A stretch of 64,000 nucleotides of DNA from Anderseniella sp963700895. Lineage in GTDB: Bacteria > Pseudomonadota > Alphaproteobacteria > Rhizobiales > Aestuariivirgaceae. The notes beneath the pieces are model-generated. The model had not been told where the DNA came from. It did no database searches and saw only the letters and a program-made list of their open reading frames with translations. Position 1 is the stretch's first letter. Each line of letters opens with the position of its first letter. The DNA lies in assembly GCA_963700895.1 (NCBI GenBank), contig CAVOZI010000012.1, positions 1-64,000 of the forward strand, written 5' to 3'. Below, piece after piece: positions 1-7,756 of the stretch. The position numbers were made by a program, and so were the translations under genes.

Positions 1-684
1 GATCTCGTCCAGCCCGCCTTCGCCATGGGTTACCCATACGGCCTCGGAACCCAGCTTTTTCAGCACGTGCGCCAGCGGTTCAACCCATTGCCGGGCGAAC
101 ACGCCGACGATCTGGCGCTTGACGCCGGCCGGGTTGGAGAGCGGACCCAGCAGGTTGAAGATGGTGCGGGTGGCGAGCTCGACCCGCGACGGGCCCACAT
201 GGCGCATGGCGGCGTGGTGGGCGGGGGCGAACATGAAGCCGACGCCCGCCTCGCTGATGCAGCGCGAGATGGCGTCGGGCTTTGCCTCGATGTTGACGCC
301 AAGCGCGGCCAGCGTATCCGCCGCGCCGGACTTTGACGACAGCGCCCGATTGCCATGCTTTGCCACGAGCAGCCCTGCGCCCGCCGCCACGAGGGCTGCA
401 CAGGTCGACACGTTGTAGGTGCCCGAGGCATCGCCGCCGGTGCCGACGATGTCGATGGCGTCCGCCGGGGCGGAAACGCGGGTCATCTTCTCGCGCATGG
501 TCATGACGGCGCCGGTGATCTCGTCCACCGTCTCGCCGCGCACCCGCAGGCCCATCAACACCGCGCCGATCTGTGACGGCGTGGCGTTGCCCGACATGAT
601 GATGTCGAACGCCTCGCGCGCCTCGTCCACGCTCAACGGCTTGCCGTCGGCGATCTTCGCAATGAGTGGTTTAAGCTCAGCCAT
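1..684 (-). CDS. trpD: Anthranilate phosphoribosyltransferase, 3' end cut by window edge
   Basis: Transfers the phosphoribosyl group of PRPP to anthranilate, the second committed step of tryptophan synthesis, in the cytosol. The first 228 codons are visible, starting at ATG 684 (MAELKPLIAKIADGKPLS). The helical N-terminal domain is followed by the PRPP-binding motif DIVGTGGDASGTYNVST near residue 80 and the KHGNRALSSKSG loop, both diagnostic of the family. The C-terminal third (roughly 110 residues by family length) lies outside the window. It is the third gene of a trpE-trpG-trpD operon, 12 bp after trpG. Identification is secure. Confidence 0.96.
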   Translation of the reverse strand, partial: MAELKPLIAKIADGKPLSVDEAREAFDIIMSGNATPSQIGAVLMGLRVRGETVDEITGAVMTMREKMTRVSAPADAIDIVGTGGDASGTYNVSTCAALVAAGAGLLVAKHGNRALSSKSGAADTLAALGVNIEAKPDAISRCISEAGVGFMFAPAHHAAMRHVGPSRVELATRTIFNLLGPLSNPAGVKRQIVGVFARQWVEPLAHVLKKLGSEAVWVTHGEGGLDEI

Positions 685-696
685 GCGTCAGCCCCA

Positions 697-1293
697 TCAG
701 GTCAGCGGCAGCCCTGCCAGCTTCAGGAAGTTACGCAGTAGCGCATGGCCGTGTTCCGATGCAATGCTTTCGGGGTGGAACTGTACTCCGTGCACGTTCA
801 ACTCGCGGTGCTGCAGCCCCATGATGATGTCGCCTGTAGAGGCCGTCACCTCCAGGCAATCGGGCAGGGAAGAGCGCTCCACCACCAGCGAATGATAGCG
901 GGTGGCGTTTAAGCGGTCAGGCAGGCCTTCGAACAGGCCCTTGCCGGTGCTCTCGATCTCCGACAGCTTGCCGTGCATCAGCTGCTGCGCCCGGATTACG
1001 TTGCCGCCGAAGGCCTGGCCGATGGCCTGGTGACCCAGGCACACGCCCATCAGCGGCACCTTGCCCGAGGCTTTTTCGATCACCTCGAGGCAGATGCCGG
1101 CCTCGTTGGGCGTGCAGGGGCCGGGCGACAGCACGATGGCTTGCGGGTTCATGGAAACCGCCTCGTCTGCGGTGATGGCGTCATTGCGCACCACTTCCGT
1201 CTCGGCGCCCAGGTCGCCCAGGAAGTGATAGAGGTTCCAGGTGAAGCTGTCGTAGTTGTCGATCAGCAGGATCTTGCCGGTCATGTCGCTCAT
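697..1293 (-). CDS. trpG: Anthranilate synthase component II (glutamine amidotransferase)
   Basis: Hydrolyses glutamine and passes ammonia to TrpE for anthranilate synthesis. The protein has 198 residues and is a class I GATase throughout: NYDSFTWNLYH at the start, the nucleophile cysteine in GVCLGHQAIGQAFGG (about residue 84), and the His-Glu pair in VQFHPESIASEHG. A GTG codon lies one codon upstream, but ATG 1293 is preferred because it overlaps the trpE TGA by one base (TGATG), the usual arrangement for translational coupling. It sits between trpE and trpD. Confidence 0.95.
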   Translation of the reverse strand: MSDMTGKILLIDNYDSFTWNLYHFLGDLGAETEVVRNDAITADEAVSMNPQAIVLSPGPCTPNEAGICLEVIEKASGKVPLMGVCLGHQAIGQAFGGNVIRAQQLMHGKLSEIESTGKGLFEGLPDRLNATRYHSLVVERSSLPDCLEVTASTGDIIMGLQHRELNVHGVQFHPESIASEHGHALLRNFLKLAGLPLT

Positions 1294-2813
1294 CACTGGC
1301 CCTTTCCGCCGCGCCCGGCAAACCGTACCGCTTCTTCAGCGGCCCGGAACAGCGCCCTGGCTTTGTTGATGCACTCATCCTGCTCGGACTGGGGCACGCT
1401 GTCCGCCACCACGCCCGCACCTGCCTGAACGTACATCTTGCCGTCCTTGACGATTGCCGTGCGCAGCACGATGCAGGTGTCCATTTCGCCGGTGGCCGAG
1501 AAGTAGCCAACGCAGCCGCCATAGATGCCGCGCTTCGAGGTCTCCAGTTCGTCGATGATCTCCATCGCCCGGACCTTCGGCGCGCCCGACACGGTGCCGG
1601 CCGGAAAGCCCGCCGACAGGGCGTCGATGGCGTCCAACCCGTCGCGTAGTTCGCCCTCGACATTGGAGACGATGTGCATGACCTGGCTGTAGTATTCCAG
1701 GATGAACTGGTCGGTGACGTTGATCGAGCCAATTTTCGCCACCCGTCCGACATCGTTGCGGCCGAGGTCCAGCAGCATCAGGTGCTCGGCGCGTTCCTTC
1801 GGATCGGCCAGAAGTTCTTCCGCCAGCGCCCGGTCCTCGGCGCTGGTGGCGCCGCGCCGTCTTGTGCCGGCGATGGGGCGTATGGTGACCTTGCCGTCGC
1901 GCACCCGCACCAGGATTTCCGGGCTTGAGCCGGTGACGGCAAAGCGGTCGAACTCCAGGTGATAGAGGAACGGCGACGGGTTCACCCGCCTCAACGCCCG
2001 GTACAGCGAGAACGGCGGCATGGCGAACTCGGTCTCGAACCGTTGTGACAGAACCACCTGAAAGATGTCGCCCGCGGAGATGTACTCCTTCGCCTTGAGC
2101 ACCATGTCCTTGTAACCGTCCGGCGTGATGTTGGATCGCGGCGCCTCGATGGGGCTGGCGTCCGGGTCGTCGAAGGCCTGCAGCTCAAGCGGACGGTCGA
2201 AGGCGTCCACCACCGCTTCAAGCCGGTCGCAGGCGCGGGCATAGGCGGCCTTGGCTGACACTTCCTCTTCGGGGAAGACGGGCGTGACCACTGTCACCTC
2301 GTCCTTCACCGCGTCGAAGATTGCCATGATGGTGGGCCGGATCATCAGCGCGTCCGGTACCTTTAGCACGTCCTCGTTGGCCTCGCCGAGGCGTTCCATC
2401 TGTCGCACCATGTCATAGCCCATGTAGCCGAACAGGCCGGCGGCCATGGGCGGCAGGTCTTCGGGCACATCGATATGGTTGGCGGCGAGCAGCTTGCGCA
2501 GCGAGGCGAGCGGCGGGGCGTCATCAGTGAAGAAAGGCCCGTCGGGGTCGATGGCAGCACGGGTGTTGATTTCCGCCTTGTCGCCGTTCACCCGCCAGAT
2601 CAGGTCGGGCTTCATGCCGATCATCGAGTAGCGCCCGCGTACCGCGCCGCCTTCCACCGATTCCAGCAGGAACCGGTAAGGCGCGTGGCGGGTGATCTTC
2701 ATGAAGGCGGAGACGGGGGTCTCCAGGTCGGCCACGAGGCGGGTATAGACCACCTGTGGGCGGCCCGCGTCATATGACCGGGCGAATTCCGTGTTGTCGG
2801 GAGCGATGAGCAT
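1293..2813 (-). CDS. trpE: Anthranilate synthase component I
   Basis: Converts chorismate plus ammonia to anthranilate. The 506-residue protein starts at ATG 2813 (MLIAPDNTEFARSYDAG); a longer upstream reading of 29 codons has no family resemblance. An N-terminal LLES element (LLESVEGG, near residue 50) corresponds to the tryptophan feedback site of the family. The C-terminal chorismate-binding domain shows PIAGTRRRGATSAEDRALA and LDLGRNDVGRVAKIG. It is a separate gene from trpG, not the fused TrpEG seen in some rhizobia. First gene of the trpEGD cluster; no leader peptide or attenuator was recognised upstream. Confidence 0.96.
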   Translation of the reverse strand: MLIAPDNTEFARSYDAGRPQVVYTRLVADLETPVSAFMKITRHAPYRFLLESVEGGAVRGRYSMIGMKPDLIWRVNGDKAEINTRAAIDPDGPFFTDDAPPLASLRKLLAANHIDVPEDLPPMAAGLFGYMGYDMVRQMERLGEANEDVLKVPDALMIRPTIMAIFDAVKDEVTVVTPVFPEEEVSAKAAYARACDRLEAVVDAFDRPLELQAFDDPDASPIEAPRSNITPDGYKDMVLKAKEYISAGDIFQVVLSQRFETEFAMPPFSLYRALRRVNPSPFLYHLEFDRFAVTGSSPEILVRVRDGKVTIRPIAGTRRRGATSAEDRALAEELLADPKERAEHLMLLDLGRNDVGRVAKIGSINVTDQFILEYYSQVMHIVSNVEGELRDGLDAIDALSAGFPAGTVSGAPKVRAMEIIDELETSKRGIYGGCVGYFSATGEMDTCIVLRTAIVKDGKMYVQAGAGVVADSVPQSEQDECINKARALFRAAEEAVRFAGRGGKGQ

Positions 2814-2872
2814 GGGCGTCGGCCTTGGCAATGCGTTGATGGTGCAGTGACGGGGCGCTGCGTGCCGGCCGG

Positions 2873-4754
2873 TTACTGGCCACCACGCAGCCTGCTCCAT
2901 GCGGCATCGTCAATCTGTACGCCAATGTCTTCCTGCAGTGCGGTGACGTACTCGGCGTAGAGGTCGTTGGACAGGTTGGACGTCAGCACCTCGCGGATGG
3001 CCTCGGCCTCGGCTGACTTCGGGTCATAGGGCTGGGCCATCACCGGTGAAGAGGCGATGATGCGGGCGGACTTGCCGTCGGCGGACATCGAGAAGGTTTG
3101 CCCATTTGCCGGGACCGAGAACAGCGCGGCCACATCCGACGGTGTGAACTCCACCGAGGCATTGGTGCGCGATACGCCGTTGACCGTCCTTACCTCGGCA
3201 TTCTCGGCAGCGGCGAGGTCGGCGATCGGGGTGCCGGACTTCAGCTTCGCCACCAGCTCTTCCGCCTTGGTGCGGGTTGCCTTGGCCGCTTCGCGGGCTT
3301 TCCATGCGGCGGCTACCTGGTCCTTCACCTCGTTGAATGGCGGGGTGGAGGAGGGGATTACCTCGCTCGTCTCGACCCACGTAAAGCCGTTGTCGCCGTC
3401 GGTCAGCGGCGAGATTTCCAGGCCAACCTCGGTTTCGAACGCCGTCGCCAGTGCGCTGGAGTGGCCGGGCACGGTCACGGTCTTGCCGCTGGCGTCGTTG
3501 CCGTCGCGCGATACCGGGCCAATGACATTCACCTGCAGGGCGATATCCCTGGCGGCTTCCTCCATGGTTGCGCCGCCGGCGCGAGCGTCCTCGAACTTGT
3601 CATGCAGGTCGAGCAGCCGGTCGCGCGCCTTGCGGGTGCGCACGTCGGCGGCAACCGGGTCACGCACTTCGTCGAGGGTCTTGGTGGCGCCGGGCTGAAC
3701 CACCGTGGCTTTCAGCAAAACCGTGGACAAACGGCCGTTGACCACGTCGGACACTGCGCCGTCGGCCAGCGCGAACGCTGCATCGGCGATGGCCGGGTCA
3801 GGGATGGCCGACTTCTCGACCGTACCAAGCGTGATGTCGCTGTCGCTCAGGTTGCGCTCCCTGGCGATGTCCTCGAAGCTTGCGCCGGCCTTGATCTTGT
3901 CGGCCGCCGCCCGCGCCTCGGCTTCTGACGGGAAGGGGATCTGCAGCACGGTGCGGGTTTCCGGCGTGGAGTAGGTGTCCTTTGTCGCCTCATACTGCTG
4001 AGCCAGTTCGGCGTCGCTCACATCGATCGACGAGGCGATTGCATCCGGCACCAAAGCCACCACAGCGAAGGTGCGCCGCTCCGGCACCCGGAAGGCTTGC
4101 CGGGTTTTCGTCGTAAAGCGACTTGAGCTCGGCGTCGGAAGGCTGCTTGTCGAGCGACGGCATGGAGATCTCGAACCAGTTGGCGTCGCGCTCTTCGGTG
4201 CGGTGACGCCAGATCAGCTCGACCAGGGTTTCCGGTACGACCGTCTCGGCGATGAGCGGCTGGGAAATGACCTGTCGGGTCATGTTCCGGGTTTCCAGCG
4301 CGAAGAACTGTTCCTCGGTGATGCCGTTGGAACGCAGCAGCTGGCGGAAGCGGTCGGCGTTGAAGGCCCCGTCGGCGGACTGGAAGCGCGGCGAGTCGGC
4401 CACCGACTGCGCCACCGCGCGCGCCGGCATCTGGATGCCCAGCGCCTGTGCCTGGCTGTCGAGGGCAGCATCGCGCATCAGGTCGCCCAGGATCTGCCGG
4501 TCCAGACCGAGCTCGCGGGCCCGGTCCGGCGTGACGGTCTGGTTGAGGCGGCGGGAATACTCGGCGAGCTGCCGGTTGAAGGTCTCGCGGTACTCGGTGA
4601 TGCCGATCTCGCGGTCGCCCACGGTGGCCAGCCGGTCGGGCACGCTGCCGCGCAGCATGTCCTCGATGCCCCACACGGCAAAGCTGGCCGCGAGGAGACC
4701 GATGAAAATCTTGGCGATCCAGCCGCCGGACTTGCTGCGCAGGGAGGTGAGCAT
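2873..4754 (-). pseudogene. PpiD/SurA-type periplasmic peptidyl-prolyl isomerase, one-base frameshift
   Basis: Membrane-anchored parvulin-type chaperone expected to act on proteins leaving the Sec translocon. The 5' part (ATG 4754) gives a short cytoplasmic tail, one membrane helix (about residues 11-31, IAKIFIGLLAASFAVWGIEDM) and a SurA_N-like domain. It runs to YDENP, then goes out of frame at 4100-4101. The other frame continues QAFRVPERRTFAVVALVPDA through the parvulin domain to a stop at 2873. The extra base is in 'gcttgccggg' (plus strand). Removing it restores a 626-residue protein, the usual PpiD length, so this is either a very recent lesion or a sequencing indel. In rhizobia the gene also lies between tpiA and trpE. 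Confidence 0.85.
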
Positions 4755-4880
4755 GATGGGGTCCGTTGTTGACTTACGTGGCCCCTATATAAAAATGTGG
4801 ACCATGAGCCGCAAGCAGTATGGACAGACCTTACCGGTTTGTTATGACCGGGTGAACGGCAGAAAAGGGAATTGCGCGAG

Positions 4881-5624
4881 ATGAGGCAACTGGCAGCAGG
4901 CAACTGGAAGATGAACGGCGTCACCGCGTCGCTGGACGAGGTGGAGGCGCTCAAGCAGCACCTCAAGGCGCACCCAGCCAACTGCGACGTGATGATCTGC
5001 CCGCCGGCCACGCTCGTGATGGCGCTGGCCAAGGCCGCCGCCGGAAGCCCCATCCAGGTGGGCGGGCAGGACTGCCACGCGAAATCCTCCGGCGCCCACA
5101 CCGGCGACATCTCGGCCGCAATGCTGGCGGACGCCGGCGCCACGGCGGTCATCGTCGGCCACTCTGAACGCCGCGCCGACCACGCCGAAACGAGCGAACA
5201 GGTGCGCGCCAAGGCCGAGGCCGCCCACGCGTCCGGCCTCACCGCCATCATCTGCCTGGGCGAAACGCTGGCCCAGCGCGAGGCCGGCGAGACGCTGGCC
5301 GTCGTCCACGACCAGCTGCAGCACTCGCTCCCACCCGCCGCCACCGGCGCCAACACGGTCATCGCCTATGAGCCCGTGTGGGCCATCGGCACCGGTCTGA
5401 CCCCGACGGCGGCACAGGTGGGCGAGGTGCACCAGGCGCTGCGCGGCGCGCTGTCGGGCCTCGTCGGTGCGGAGGAAGCCCACGCCATCCGCATCCTCTA
5501 TGGCGGCTCGGTGAAGCCGGACAACGCAGCCGAACTGATGGGCGTGGGCGACGTGGACGGGGCGCTGGTGGGCGGCGCCAGCCTGAAGGCGGCCGACTTC
5601 GCGAAGATCATCGCGGCGATCTGA
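4881..5624 (+). CDS. tpiA: Triosephosphate isomerase
   Basis: Interconverts dihydroxyacetone phosphate and glyceraldehyde 3-phosphate in glycolysis. The protein has 247 residues. All catalytic elements are visible: GNWKMN with Lys10, GHSERR with the electrophilic His near residue 95, the acid/base Glu in YEPVWAIGTG, and the phosphate-binding YGGSVKPDN. ATG 4881 is chosen over TTG 4872 because AAAAGGGA at 4863-4870 is correctly spaced for it. It is divergent from ppiD across a 126-bp AT-richer gap (CCTATATAAAAATG at 4784-4797) that probably carries both promoters, and it is followed by secG. Confidence 0.96.
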   Translation: MRQLAAGNWKMNGVTASLDEVEALKQHLKAHPANCDVMICPPATLVMALAKAAAGSPIQVGGQDCHAKSSGAHTGDISAAMLADAGATAVIVGHSERRADHAETSEQVRAKAEAAHASGLTAIICLGETLAQREAGETLAVVHDQLQHSLPPAATGANTVIAYEPVWAIGTGLTPTAAQVGEVHQALRGALSGLVGAEEAHAIRILYGGSVKPDNAAELMGVGDVDGALVGGASLKAADFAKIIAAI

Positions 5625-5703
5625 CCGTTTACATTGGCAGCTACAAGGCTTATGTGAGCGCCAACGACCGAACCGATTTGCCGCCCACGAGGCCCGAACG
5701 CCC

Positions 5704-6078
5704 ATGATCGCCGTCATCACCGTCATCCATCTCCTGATCGTCCTTGCGCTCATCGGCGTGGTGCTTATGCAGCGCTCCGAAGGCGGCGCGCTGGGCATCG
5801 GCGGCGGCGGCGGCGGGGCAGGCGGCATGTTCAACGCGCGCGGCGCCGGCAACGCGCTGACGCGGGCCACGGCGTTCCTGGCCATCGGCTTCTTCGTTAC
5901 CTCGCTGACGCTGGCCTACCTGTCGCGCGGCGGCGCCGGCGGCGGCTCGGTGCTCGACCAGGTGGCCCCGTCCGCGCCCGCTCAGGGCCAGAGCGAAGGC
6001 GGCTCCGGCTCCGGCGGCGGCTCCGTCCTACCGCAGCTGCCGACCGCGCCATCCGGCCCGACCGTTCCCACGCAGTAA
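5704..6078 (+). CDS. secG: Protein translocase subunit SecG
   Basis: Small membrane subunit of the SecYEG export channel. The 124-residue protein has two transmembrane helices (about residues 3-20 and 55-75) separated by the conserved cytoplasmic loop LMQRSEGGALGIGGG, which identifies SecG. The C-terminal tail is Gly/Ser/Pro-rich, common in alphaproteobacteria, and ends LPTAPSGPTVPTQ. A diverged copy of those last codons recurs 0.2 kb downstream. It lies 79 bp after tpiA. In related genomes pyrG normally follows closely; here a 1.7 kb islet intervenes. Confidence 0.93.
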   Translation: MIAVITVIHLLIVLALIGVVLMQRSEGGALGIGGGGGGAGGMFNARGAGNALTRATAFLAIGFFVTSLTLAYLSRGGAGGGSVLDQVAPSAPAQGQSEGGSGSGGGSVLPQLPTAPSGPTVPTQ

Positions 6079-6127
6079 GGGCAATCGGCAGCCGGGATTT
6101 CCCGCTTTCATCCCTGTTTCAATGGCT

Positions 6128-6148
6128 CCCTCGGGCTTGATCCGAGGG
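6128..6148. repeat. REP-like palindrome CCCTCGG-N7-CCGAGGG
   Basis: Perfect 7-bp inverted arms around GCTTGAT, directly downstream of secG. The wording (CTCGGGCTTGATCCGAGG) resembles small intergenic palindromes common in proteobacteria. It could also act as a weak terminator for secG, though no T-run follows. Confidence 0.4.
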
Positions 6149-6262
6149 GCAACGATGGCATGGGTTCTCGGGTCGTGGGCTGATCGCTCTTGCCCGAGGA
6201 AGGCAGTTTCCGGATTGACCGTGATCTGTGATAGCTGACACCGGGGCTGTGTCTTCATGCGC

Positions 6263-6304
6263 TTGCCCGCTGCGCCCAGCGAACCCACTGTCCCGACGCA
6301 GTAG
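6263..6304 (+). repeat. Diverged duplicate of the secG 3' end
   Basis: Read in frame, this segment encodes LPAAPSEPTVPTQ and then TAG. The secG tail reads LPTAPSGPTVPTQ and then TAA. Eleven of 13 residues and the stop position match. At DNA level 28 of 42 bases match, and most mismatches fall in third positions or give synonymous changes, so it looks like a homologous coding end from a divergent secG, not a copied repeat. Upstream of TTG 6263 the similarity stops. Probably a recombination footprint of whatever placed the islet here. Confidence 0.6.
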
Positions 6305-6310
6305 TTGGCT

Positions 6311-6336
6311 TTCGCAGGCACTTGGGGGCCTGCGAA
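6311..6336. repeat. Hairpin TTCGCAGGC-N8-GCCTGCGAA
   Basis: Perfect 9-bp inverted repeat seven bases after the duplicated secG stop. No T-run follows, so it is not a classical intrinsic terminator. A similar CGCAGGC-type hairpin stands upstream of eno at 23070-23091. Confidence 0.5.
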
Positions 6337-6546
6337 CGCCGGGGTTCGCCAACAAGCGCTGCGACGCCATTTCTCCTCAAGGAACATGGAAGCGAACTGT
6401 CCGGCCCGGCGCCGGGGCAGTTCCATGGTCTGCTGCTGGTGGGGGGGTGGATTGGGTAGGCAGTCGAGGACGGGAAGGGAGTTAAGAGTTCACATTTTCG
6501 TCTTGACGCCAGATACTACGCCTTCTTTCCGAGTGAGGAACTTCAA

Positions 6547-6717
6547 ATGAGCGCACCGATTTGCATCTGCGGATGCGGCGAACCAACAAAAGGCGGCAGA
6601 TTTCTTCCTGGCCATGATCAAAAGTTGCGCGCAGCGATTGAGCGCGAAGCTGGCGGACTGGAAAGCTTGCGATCCATTGTTGAAAAGCACATTGGTCGCC
6701 CAATATCCTCAGCATGA
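6547..6717 (+). CDS. 56-residue CxCxC/GHD putative zinc-binding mini-protein
   Basis: Starts at ATG 6547 with GAGGAA 8 bp upstream and ends at TGA 6717. The N-terminus carries closely packed cysteines and a histidine, CICGCGEPTKGGRFLPGHD: Cys6, Cys8, Cys10 and His23. This spacing is consistent with one zinc ion and resembles short CxCGC...GHD modules seen in small bacterial and phage proteins (recollection, not searched). The rest is a charged helix (LRAAIEREAGGLESLRSIV). It lies in the islet, 42 bp before a truncated higA. Function unknown; DNA or RNA binding is possible. Confidence 0.6.
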   Translation: MSAPICICGCGEPTKGGRFLPGHDQKLRAAIEREAGGLESLRSIVEKHIGRPISSA

Positions 6718-6758
6718 CCCAATCGTCTGAGTGAGCTGAAATCGAGAACTGTCAGAAC

Positions 6759-6839
6759 ATGCTCAAGCTAGCCGTACGCCCCGGCCTCATCCTGAAGGAC
6801 GAACTGGACGAACTCGGCGTGTCTCCTCATCAAATGTGA
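6759..6839 (+). pseudogene. Truncated HigA-type antitoxin (first 26 codons)
   Basis: ATG 6759 opens a frame reading MLKLAVRPGLILKDELDELG followed by VSPHQM, then TGA at 6839. This is the typical start of HigA/VapI-family XRE antitoxins (HPGEIL-x-EELE-x-LG-x-S). The helix-turn-helix that should follow is absent, because the sequence switches abruptly after CAAATG (about 6836) into the 3' region of the opposite-strand gene. No higB toxin remains next to it. The natural reading is a toxin-antitoxin locus cut by a deletion or insertion. Confidence 0.6.
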
Positions 6840-7566
6840 ACGCCTTTAGAATGCATAAGAGTTTTTCCTGAGACAGCCCTGTCAGCTTTTCCAGATCGCT
6901 AGCATGAAACGTGAACCCCGGCAGGAAGGTCCAATTATCAGGATGGGTTTCTCGAAACGCCTCGAGAGTCGCCATGATTTTTTGGGTCTGAAACTCAGCA
7001 AGGTGGCGAGCAGCCAAACATGCCTCATTGATTGTAAAGCCGCGGTTTCTCGCAAGCCAGTCACTGTCGGCTTCATATTTTTGCTGCGCTAGTTCCCCGT
7101 ATTGATAGTTGTAAGCCGACTCGCCAGCGTAAAATATTGGTTCTCTTAGTCCCTCAGCGGTGCTGAACGGGTCTATAGGCTCTTTTGCTTTGGGATCTTT
7201 CATCATTTCTTCAAAAGCATCGAACCACGGCTTTTGAAGACTCGTGTGCAACTCTCGTAACAGCGCCTCCGTCTCGTCGATATAACGTTGCAGCGTTTTT
7301 GGGGCTGGAACCTCAAGAGTAATCTCACTCTTTGCCATTAAACCAATTAGAGCTGAGATTTCAGTGCGAATGAGGTTTTCGCTGGAGTATTGATGTCCTA
7401 GATCAGTCTCTTCAATTTGATGTCCTCCATATTTTATTATATTGTCACGCCAGCAAAAATATGCCACTGCGTGAATGTAGCCGGGTGATGAGCACAGCTT
7501 ACTGAGATCATCAAAGATTTCAGCTTCTTTGCGCGCTGTATTGAATTCTTCGTCTTTGGAGTTCAT
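6787..7566 (-). CDS. Uncharacterised 259-residue protein, probably C-terminally truncated
   Basis: I cannot assign a function. The start is ATG 7566 (MNSKDEEFNTARKEAEIFDDL). The protein is soluble, helix-rich and acidic, with SPGYIHAVAYFCWRDNIIKY near the N-terminus and REPIFYAGESAYNYQYG mid-way. Codon use and base composition are clearly more AT-rich than flanking housekeeping genes, which suggests horizontal transfer. The last codons (DEETRRVRPVRPSG) are simply the antisense of the higA remnant, so the true C-terminus has probably been lost. I recall similar N-terminal segments in much longer uncharacterised bacterial proteins, but that is unverified. Confidence 0.55.
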   Translation of the reverse strand: MNSKDEEFNTARKEAEIFDDLSKLCSSPGYIHAVAYFCWRDNIIKYGGHQIEETDLGHQYSSENLIRTEISALIGLMAKSEITLEVPAPKTLQRYIDETEALLRELHTSLQKPWFDAFEEMMKDPKAKEPIDPFSTAEGLREPIFYAGESAYNYQYGELAQQKYEADSDWLARNRGFTINEACLAARHLAEFQTQKIMATLEAFRETHPDNWTFLPGFTFHASDLEKLTGLSQEKLLCILKAFTFDEETRRVRPVRPSG

Positions 7567-7756
7567 ATCAGCACAGTCCTGAATTTGCAGTGAGAATAAT
7601 TTATTTACGTTACGTTATTTTATTCGATGCTGCGACAAGAATGCTAGACAGAACTGTGGTCTTCCCCACCTATCCACAGCCTTCTCCCTCATCCCCCCTC
7701 CACACCCCACATTCGCGCTTTCCACCGCCGCAGACTCGGTCTAAACCCGTATTCCC

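Larger units (their letters stand above)
6079..6546. other. Gene-free 468 bp between secG and the islet genes
   Basis: No convincing gene on either strand; the open frames here lack family resemblance and good start signals. The stretch holds a CCCTCGG/CCGAGGG palindrome (6128-6148), a 15-mer TTGCCCGAGGAAGGC (6190-6204) that recurs upstream of eno, a diverged duplicate of the secG tail (6263-6304) and a GCAGGC hairpin (6311-6336). A second small palindrome, GCGAAC-GCCGGG-GTTCGC, abuts it. It reads as a scar region composed of small repeats. Confidence 0.6.
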
